Shown in pieces: positions 56,352-64,000 of a stretch of DNA of 64,000 nucleotides (within the stretch, counting starts at the first letter, position 1; the number at the start of each line of letters is the position of its first letter). Source of the DNA: Paramarasmius palmivorus (taxonomy: Eukaryota > Basidiomycota > Agaricomycetes > Agaricales > Marasmiaceae); assembly GCA_037176845.1 (NCBI GenBank), contig JAYKXP010000022.1, forward strand, positions 682,001 through 746,000, written 5' to 3'. A model generated the notes under the pieces. That model was given only the letters and a program-made list of their open reading frames with translations, did no database searches and was not told where the DNA came from. The position numbers and the translations under genes are program-made.

Positions 56352-57205
56352 CTATATGACAGGAGAACGCTGTAACTCACTATGGTTAATGGCAAGATGC
56401 CCTGCATCCTCCGCTTCCGGAACTACGAACCACTCCGTGGATGCCCCAGGTCTTTTTCGAGTACTAATTTCTGATATGCGGAGTGAGGAAGCTACTGGTA
56501 GCAAGGCCATTCCCTTTTCATCAAGGGTAACGTCCTCAACCAGCCCGTCCCTTTTCACCTGTAGCTGGACCGGGAAATTGCTCTTCACCCGGAGTTGAAT
56601 GTAGACGACATCCTCGCCGGATACTTTGTCTAACGTGTGATATAGGAAATCGATTGAAACGAGGTCGGAGGTCGTTTTGGAAGAGCTGGGGTCTGTGGAT
56701 GAGAGGGACCTTTTGAAAACACGTTCATGAGTGAAGTCTTTGTCGGTGGGATCCTAAACTCATGGCGGTCAGTGATATTACTGCTTGACAGTGTACAGAA
56801 TCATACCATATTGATAACCTTCACACCTGCCTGGGGTTCCTTATAGCCCCATAGCCATGGATGTCCTGGCAAAACTGCCCACAGCTTGTCCAACACGACT
56901 TCTAACACTTGGCGTTTCGTACCGTCAGGCATCACGACTTCAGTCTCTTCATTGGGGTAAAGTTTCCTGGCCATATCTTGTAATCTTGGGCGTGGTGGAC
57001 ATGGCTCGTCAGCCATTGGTGAATCGAGAGTTTGGGTATTAGCCGAAAAGTGTTCGAAACGGGGCATGGGTGCTTTCGAGGACGCAACAGAGGGAAGGTT
57101 TGAGAACGCCAGAGAGAGAGAAAGGCGATTTAGCAGGAGTGCGAGATCGTTGGGCGTCGGAAGGACAGCCCTTTCAAATCCTTCCTTTGTGGTAAACACC
57201 AGCAA
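56352..57205 (-). CDS. Protein of unknown function, start not fixed
   Basis: Two exons joined by an intron at about 56755-56811: the first contains MARKLYPNEETEVVMPDGTK and LDKLWAVLPGHPWLWGYKEP, the second DPTDKDFTHERVFKRSLSS, VSIDFLYHTLDKVSGEDVVY and IQLRVKSNFPVQLQVKRDGL. The composition and the frame-keeping intron make it a credible gene. No ATG opens the first exon near its left limit; the frame reads SEAELAKYCYLLVFTTKEG after an in-frame stop, so either an upstream exon exists or translation begins at the internal ATG of MPRFEHFSANTQ. The stop at 56352 gives an end ELQRSPVI, but a donor-like site at the preceding AGT|GAG could extend it. No family recognised. Confidence 0.5.
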
Positions 57206-58440
57206 ATAACAATATTTGGCGAGTTCGGCTTCGGATCACAAATCGGCTGGATTGCCACTGGCAACTGATTGCTCAGGCGTTTACGAGAACAGTGCCGGTG
57301 GAGAAGAGTAGCCGCTATACAATAAACCTTCGACTCGCGAGCTTTTGTGGCACCTGATTCTATCTATACAATTATTAGATCCGAGGATGCAGGTGAATTT
57401 TTGTGAGAAGATAGCCGAAGTCATGCAGCCTGCGATTAGAATAGCCAGGTAACTTGACTGAAGGTGAACGTCGTTGAGCAACGGTGACTTTCCCCATACG
57501 ATTGTTCATGTTCAGTATACTACTGCCCCCAGGGTATACCTAAGTAAGATGTAGATTAATACAAATCAAAGGAAGCATATTTGTATACGTCTAGACGTTT
57601 GGACGGATTTTGGCCCCCGAATTACCGCTCTAATCACATTTTGATCCTGCCGTCACAGTACATTCTATTGGGAAACCCGGTTTCCGCCAGAAACCCGCAC
57701 ATTCCGGCCGGAACGTCGATGAGCGCTCCGTGGGCGTCTCACATGGAACTGCCAATCTCGACTCAGGCCATCGTTTCCCAAGATTTGTGGATTACATCTC
57801 GATGTCAAATACGTTAATTGCGCACCTACAACAGAGTTCTCGCACAAAGCTCACACCCTGGAGCAATAAAAGCAGGCTTTGCACCTGTTTCTGACTTGAA
57901 GTTCCTATTCAGTCAAACAACTTCGCTTGATAATTAGGCATTGCTCTGAGATAACATAACAGATACAGCAGAATCATGAAGCAAGTAATCCATAGTTAGT
58001 ACGGGAGCAATAGATAGACCTATGATTCACAGGAAAAGTCAAGAGCAGTGGCGCACACATTGTTTCAAGCTAGACGTTGAGTGTTGAGTGTCAACTGATT
58101 CAAGTTATAGACAATATTGCCTTCCACCCACTTGACCTTGATTTATTGTGCGATGGAGTGGAGATCTAGGCCTGTAACCGACCTGTCTGTGACGATGGCA
58201 AGCATGTACAGACAGGCCTGTAAAACGGAGTTTTCCGGTCGCCCTAACTTGTTATGATCGAAAAAGCTGTAGAGTACTCAGGTCCATCTCCTTTTCTGGT
58301 CAACTTCCTTTTTCGTACACAGACGCTTTCTCCTCTCCGCGTCCATCGACCTCCACTTCAGTGACCATCGATTCACCATCGCTGCCCGTATACCTTCTGA
58401 ATTCGATTCATACTGTGTACTGTCATCATTATATACTCAA
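57206..58440. other. Spacer without an assignable gene
   Basis: Upstream region of the preceding minus-strand gene. Only short motif-free frames on both strands. Confidence 0.45.
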
Positions 58441-58443
58441 TAG

Positions 58444-58698
58444 ATGCAGTTTCAATGGCAAATTGACCCCAATTCCGTGGCGGAAACCAGCACAAATCCA
58501 CAAGATGCATCCAACCTGCCTGTGCCCACATCCCACCTCCCCGCAACTCCATTTCCCCCCAGTACTCGAGCAACATTCTCGGTCGGCTCAGCATCTGTAC
58601 GTGCGCCCAGGAACTCTCAGCCGTGGTCATCAAAACCCTTCCAAAACGTGGGCGTCCTCAAAAGGAAGTTGACCAAAAGAGGGAACGGGCCCGAGTGA
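58444..58698 (+). CDS. Possible small protein of unknown function
   Basis: Open frame of 84 codons beginning MQFQWQIDPNSVAETSTNP, Pro/Ser/Thr-rich and basic at its end (VLKRKLTKRGNGPE). In another frame the same DNA reads KTLPKRGRPQKEVDQKRE, an AT-hook-like GRP phrase, so a short intron near 58600 might give a different C-terminus. Weak support: no homologous family recognised and no clear promoter. Confidence 0.22.
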   Translation: MQFQWQIDPNSVAETSTNPQDASNLPVPTSHLPATPFPPSTRATFSVGSASVRAPRNSQPWSSKPFQNVGVLKRKLTKRGNGPE

Positions 58699-59697
58699 AA
58701 TTCAACATTTTCGATCATAACAAGTTAGGGCGACCGGAAAACTCCGTTTTACAGGTCCCTCTGTACATGCTTGCCATCGTCACAGAGGGAGCAGTTACAG
58801 GTCTAGTGGAGATCAAGACACAGAGTTATTCATTGTAATCCCTATTCGAGTTGGCACTTGAGCCACTGAATGACAGTGACTAGATACTAGGGTCGTTGAC
58901 GGCCCCACACCTTTCAATTTTATGCTTCATCAGTCTTCATCTAATGGAGAGGGAATTCTCGTTTGCATTAAGCCTCGCTCAATGATGTAACGTCGACTAC
59001 TGCGGGGACAAGGGAGCATAGCATGTTAGCGCCAGTAAGCATTAACCTAGTACCGGCCGGCGACTCGCCGAGAAGTTGGGGGTTTCTGGATCAAAAATAC
59101 ATCGTTTCACATTGATTTCGGTATCAATTCCACTGTTTTGGGGCGAAAAGTGGAGGGAAGGAAGTATTTACCTGTATCTCTCTGCCGTCATATTCAGGTC
59201 CCCGAGATTCAATCTGCAAAGTGAAACGGGGAATGAGGTAAAGGCAGAAGAAGTTCGGAGAATGGCTGGAAGGTCACCAAAATAACCGTGTCACGGAAAT
59301 GACAAGGGACTTGGTGTATCCTGTGACTGACAGAACGGTACTGGCCACGCAAGTCTAGCAACACCAGGCCAAAATACAACAGGCAGCAGTGATCCTGAGA
59401 AAGGCCGGAGTTTGGCTCAAACTTCAAGGGTATCTCCACAAGCTGGCGGCTGACTAGGACTTCTTGTCATCCCTATTTTCCCTGTATCACATATAAGTTA
59501 CCTGTTTCAAAGTCACACAGATCCGTATTATTCAAGTTTACGCCCTTTCATTAGTGCTTCTTTGGGGCCTCTGGAGCACTTCAGATTCCAAAGACATTCC
59601 ATGTTCAATGCTCAAATAGATCTAAATATAAATTAACAGAATATACTGGCAAGTATAAAGAAGAGAGTCGCTTGACCTTGAGCACCACTACCAAATT
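58699..59697. other. Spacer upstream of the single-exon gene
   Basis: No gene recognised. TATAAATT at 59627-59634 lies about 64-71 nt before the next ATG and is a probable core promoter. Confidence 0.45.
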
Positions 59698-60237
59698 ATG
59701 AAATTCATCGGATCATGGTCAACCTGGACTCCATGGCTGGAGAACAACGACATTCGCCTCAGGCTTGAGGATGAGGATATCATCCTCCCTGATGGCTATA
59801 GGCTCCGAATCTACCATATTCGAGTTGCACCCTTTGTGGCGCACGTTTCAGTGGAAATCGGAGCCCCCAATCCCATACCTGGTGCTGCACCCGCGCATTA
59901 TTGGCTGCCAATTTGGCCCCTGGGGCAGCATCCACTTCAAGTGGAATCCACGAAGTATTACAAAAGAAACATTGTGCCTTTTTGGCATATACGATATCAA
60001 GGTTGGCTGCAAGGCATATTCCGGGACGGCTTCTTTATTTATTATCGCCTTCGCTCCACCATCACCGGCAGCCCCGGCTTTTTCCCCCCTTTGGCCGCAG
60101 AGCCATTCCAATACATCAAGCACCGGCGGGTTAGGGCAACGAGAGAGCAGGAACCGGTTGTGCCAGAGGTGACCCGTGGACCATCATCCTCCATTGAACT
60201 TGGAGGACAAGAACAAGAGTGGAGGGCACTAGCTTAG
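59698..60237 (+). CDS. Single-exon protein of unknown function
   Basis: Open frame of 179 codons from MKFIGSWSTWTPWLENNDIR to QEWRALA. It is rich in aromatic residues (WLPIWPLGQ, YYKRNIVPFWHIRYQGWLQG, FFIYYRLRS), which suggests a folded domain. No signal peptide; a basic stretch (YIKHRRVRATREQEP) and a charged tail close the protein. A TATA box sits about 70 nt upstream, and ATG context AAATTATGAA is reasonable. I do not recognise a family. Confidence 0.45.
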   Translation: MKFIGSWSTWTPWLENNDIRLRLEDEDIILPDGYRLRIYHIRVAPFVAHVSVEIGAPNPIPGAAPAHYWLPIWPLGQHPLQVESTKYYKRNIVPFWHIRYQGWLQGIFRDGFFIYYRLRSTITGSPGFFPPLAAEPFQYIKHRRVRATREQEPVVPEVTRGPSSSIELGGQEQEWRALA

Positions 60238-61172
60238 TATTCAGGAGTTTATGGTATGTGATACCCTGCTTGTTACATTTTTTCTTGCTATTAATACTTC
60301 TCGCATGATCAGGGAGCTGCTAGACATGATTGATGAACCTTTTCCAGTATACAATGTGTCCAAAATCTGTATTCACTCATCTTCCTCTTCCCCCATCTCA
60401 TAACTCTGTATATATATTGTACCCGGTATGGAATACTAGTATTTCATTCATTTCTGATGGACACAGTCACATGACAAAAAATATCCCATACAAACCCTTG
60501 GCGAATCCCATTCCGGCCACTAGTGGTGTATCTGCCATCACCATTAACTGAGTCGCGGATCCTGCGGCAAGCATTATCCTGTGGCGAGCATTGAGAATGG
60601 CAAGAAGAGAGTTGGCATACACTTATACTATCACGGTGTTAGCTATTGATAGTGAGAAAGGTATATAAAAGAAATGCACGGTGACCAATACAAAAGAAGA
60701 GAGTGGTGTAGATGAACGTATTTGGTGTGGCGTGTACACTTGATTATCTCTATCCAAGGTCTGTCTCTAATTGATCGTTCAATCTATATAGTCCTATACT
60801 AACAATCTCCGCGCCAGCTTCCTGTAAACACGCTCACGATTGTACAACTTCGAAGTCGGTATTTCCTACATCTTCATACCTGTTTTCCTCCATCGCTCAT
60901 GCTAAGAGGCGCAGAATGATCGGAACTTCAAGGGTATCGGTTGGGTTCAAAGCCTCGATGGTGCTTTACGTTCTGTTTGCATTAGGAAATTGTTCAACGA
61001 ACCTTGTCCTGGCCATAACTCAAGGCGTTCAAAAGCAACGTATTCTTAATCTCGACTACCTCCTCGAAACACGTTCGCACCTATACCCAGTTCCCAGCGC
61101 TGGCGCATGGCAAGACTTCCTATGCTTAGTACGCAGAAAGCTCGATAACATCCTACTTTAGCCACACGTCGA
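60238..61172. other. Spacer with weak coding-like frame
   Basis: A plus-strand frame at 60916-61161 (ASMVLYVLFALGNCSTNLVL, ending LVRRKLDNILL) has a hydrophobic start but no recognisable family. TATATAAAAG at about 60660 could be a promoter, but the first ATG after it does not give a continuous model. Confidence 0.3.
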
Positions 61173-61311
61173 CTCTCGGACCTACCGGAATAAGTTCCAG
61201 ATAGTCTCTTCTATTCATACCGCATTTTTCATGGTGGAGAAGGTGTCGCTTGATGCTTGATTCAGAGGTAGTATCTTTGCAGACTTGGGCGCTAAACTCC
61301 GATGTTCTCGG
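61173..61311. repeat. Diverged duplicated segment, right copy
   Basis: Counterpart of 54086-54222, roughly three quarters identical by eye over the first 45 nt, with shared CTTGGGCGCTAAA further on. Confidence 0.5.
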
Positions 61312-64000
61312 GTTATTTGGCGCTTGAGAGCTAGTCTTTCAGACGGACACAGCAATTATCTATACGTAGTGCCATACACCTGGTAGATTTACTTTCCTCA
61401 ATAATAGCTCACAACTTGAGTATATCCGCCTTATCCGCTCAAATCCGTAGTATCGTTAATGCTATATACGTTCGACCTTGGCGGTTTATGTTATGGGTAG
61501 GACATGGGACGGATGTAACCTAGAGCTGGTTTATCTTTAGACCTTTGGCATGCGCAGGCTGTTACGCAAGGCGCGATGTTTAGAAGTTGAGGTGAGCATG
61601 TTGAAAGTTTGAGAGTGGGTTGTGGGACAGCCGTTGATGGAGGCTGCCAAGTCTTGTTCCAACCTTGACCAAGGAGTTGTGAGTGAGGAGCAAGGAATTG
61701 AATTGTTTTGGCTGATGATCATGAATGTGGTTGAACGTTATCGGAACTTGGGCGCTTATCGGGACAAATTTCTTTTCGCCAAACCACGTGGTTTTCTCGT
61801 TCCTTTTCCACAACCTTCACCATCGTTCCACTTAGGTTCTGTAGGCTCTTCGTGTTTTTTTTGAAACCTTGTCCGTCATTTAGCTTGTATCCTCCACTCT
61901 AGCTAACCTAGCACAGTTACAGATCCCATTCTACCACATCCTCTACAACTCGTGGATCGCTGCCCTGATTCACCCGTCGACGCTCCCGCAGAGGACATCG
62001 CTAGCCGTTGAACTCAAAGAAGCTTGGATACTATTCGCCCGGGGAATCAAGCCTCTTTCGGCCCATTTAAAGACGAAGGTTTTGTGTGCAGGGGGTAGCG
62101 CAACGTTGGCTGCGGTAGTGGACGGGGATTCTCTCGATGAATTCTGGACTTGCTTCGAGAAGGTGCGTATTTTCTGTCTACGGTTCTGGGTTATGATCCC
62201 AATCTACTGTTGTAGTGTCCTCCCCAAAACGTCTGCCTATATGTTCAACACAGATCAGCCCTATGAACTCTTACCTGACCCCGCCCGCGACATGCAGTTT
62301 TACTGCTTCCTCCCGCTACATTGACAACGTCACCTGGAAAGCTACAGCATCCAGTCCAACTACGTCTACTCTACGTCTACTGTTACACGCAAATGCCCTG
62401 CTCGGTGCTCTCCGACCTAATGCCCCGCTAATCGTTCCATGGGCTCCAAAGCTACCTACCAACCCTTGACTCTCAGCAACAACGGCTTGGGGCTTGAGGT
62501 AACCAGACTCGTAGGCATGTACCTGTCCCTTTCATATCCGTCATTTTCTGAATCTACCCCGCAGGTAGCGACATGCTACGTTCTACGAGTGGTGCCAACC
62601 CAGCAGGTATTCAAATATTTACCGTTTACCGCCATTTCTTCACTCCAAATACACTATAATACACCCCCAGGTTACTTATCGCTCGTTCTCAACACCCCCC
62701 GAACACCCCCCGCCTATATCATTCCCACCGGCCTTGCCTAATGCATTCCTGATATGCTGCACCCAGCGGGTAGACCGCAAAGGCAGCCTTAAACATCGAA
62801 GATCACGTTCCCTGAGTTTCAGGGCTACCTTGACTACCTCCCTCCGTAGGCTGACCTTCGAGGAGAAGGTATGTCGAATTCATTTTACGGGCGATTTCCT
62901 GGATGCTAAGTTCTTTCTAGGTGTTTTCAAGCTTGCTATGAGGTTGGGAAATGGGGTTTCTGGTGTATGTCGGACATATCTCCTTATCGGATGATCGTTT
63001 GGGGTGGCCACACAGGTAAGCGTATTCTTAGAGTTCTAAGCGACGAGCCTGCTCTAACAACTATCCTAGCAATTCCAGTACTTTACACCCATATTTTAAA
63101 CGACTCGTTCACTTCAGAAGTCTCGATTTTCCTTCGGTATACGACCTATTGTCTCAGGCAAGTTCCCGTGGTGCGCGATAATCTGCACCCCAAGGACATT
63201 TCTCAACTCGACGGAAGATTCCCAAAGCCACGTGTATCGATACAGTGTACCGAAGACTCCCAGTCTGCTGGCTCACCTTCTCGCATGCTCAACGGACGTT
63301 GACCTTCACACGGAACTCTCAACACCACTCTTCATGCCAAAAAGTCCCGTCGCTCGGATAAAGGTCTCTAGTGGTCACTGTGGTATGTCTGTTGCTGCAC
63401 GCTGCATTGAAACGATCTGACGAATGACGAATCCTCAACAAAGTTCCAGGTACATTGATCGAATCCTTCTCTTACCTTCTGTCGTATCACCTCGTGTTAG
63501 CCATACACCTCAGTGGTATCAGAAGACCAGACACGAGGTTGACACATGGATTCCGTTTAATTTCCACCTTGACTGCGGTATAGGATCGAGCGAAGGTATG
63601 TAGCATGTTTGGGTGATTACACTGCAGTGCTGAGATGACTTTCGCAGATGCTTCTCGCAGTGTACGTTCTTTTGCCAAACCTTTCACCTGTACAATAATA
63701 CTCGTGAATATATCCTGGCTATCGTTAAGGTTGGCAGTCCTTACCAACTGACACATCTGATACCTTCTCGCGAACGCATTTGGCAAGTACCGTTGACCTC
63801 GATATACAAGGCGACTAGAGCCTTTACGAGCATATTCTGAATAGCAAGTAAATATTGCCGTTTTCGCACCGGGAGTACCTGTCGAATAGCAAATCGATAA
63901 TGATTTCAATCTATAAATATCGTCTTCTGTTACATGGCATCCACCGACGCAATGAATACAATATGAATTCCGAAAATGAAAACACGTACATCGCGAGCCC
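61312..64000. other. Right-edge stretch without an assignable gene
   Basis: Pieces with coding-like text occur on plus, for example about 61925-62160 (HILYNSWIAALIHPSTLPQR, then SLAVELKEAWILFARGIKPL) followed by a GTGCGT donor and TGTTGTAG acceptor. I could not build a complete model or name a family. The minus frame at 63487-63909 (TLREASAKVISALQCNHPNM) faintly recalls a kinase N-lobe but has no supporting motif. Confidence 0.3.

Noticed and set aside
63487..63909. A frame containing TLREASAKV and CNHPNML, recalling a kinase N-lobe
   Set aside because: No glycine loop, no Lys in a VAIK-type context, no catalytic loop or DFG follows on the same strand.

Overview
The window is genomic DNA of a filamentous basidiomycete, most likely a wood- or litter-decaying member of the Agaricomycetes. 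The evidence is dense short introns (about 45-65 nt), TATA boxes 50-150 nt upstream of start codons, a tandem set of AA9 lytic polysaccharide monooxygenases, microbial-type P450s, an Agaricomycete-type seven-TM membrane protein and a KDZ-type DNA transposon. I read gene models by hand-splicing conserved frames across GT-AG (once GC-AG) introns. No tRNA, rRNA or CRISPR was seen.

Layout. 1-5.8 kb: three tandem plus-strand AA9 genes encoding secreted copper enzymes of 218-219 residues. Their proteins are almost collinear but their intron sets differ. 6.1-7.6 kb: a low-complexity protein with a CsbD-like tail. 8.5-18.0 kb, minus strand: DML1/Misato (mitochondrial inheritance), a WOPR (Gti1/Pac2) transcription factor, a 3.1-kb stretch with coding-like fragments, and a Zn2Cys6 transcription factor. 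19.1-20.7 kb: a seven-TM membrane protein (minus). 22.0-22.8 kb: a secreted protein made almost wholly of eleven ~20-residue repeats. 23.2-30.7 kb: two tandem minus-strand cytochrome P450s, then a plus-strand zinc-dependent, glutathione-independent formaldehyde-dehydrogenase-type oxidoreductase. This is a plausible small oxidative-metabolism group.

31.8-44.3 kb: a [protein kinase + F-box-like] gene pair present about three and a bit times. The first pair is nearly full length. The next two are ~2.6-kb near-identical tandem units in which the kinase lost its start codon and the whole middle of the gene. A fourth copy of the shared promoter runs up to a transposon. Reading frames here are broken mainly by isolated one- or two-base indels. 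44.35-51.85 kb: a KDZ-type DNA transposon with long inverted ends built of short tgagtcg/cgagtc motifs. It carries a cysteine-rich companion protein, a CxC5/CxC6 KDZ transposase and a small Ser/Pro-rich third gene. The 3' 1.1 kb is tandemly duplicated inside the element.

51.9-64 kb: gene-poor. It holds a minus-strand protein of unknown function (56.35-57.2 kb), a single-exon small protein (59.7-60.2 kb), scattered coding-like pieces and a diverged duplicated segment (54.1 and 61.2 kb).

The most noteworthy items are the complete-looking three-gene KDZ element, the kinase/F-box array with its indel-only disruptions, the AA9 triplet with lineage-specific introns (GC-AG intron, 11-nt microexon), and the repeat-only secreted protein.
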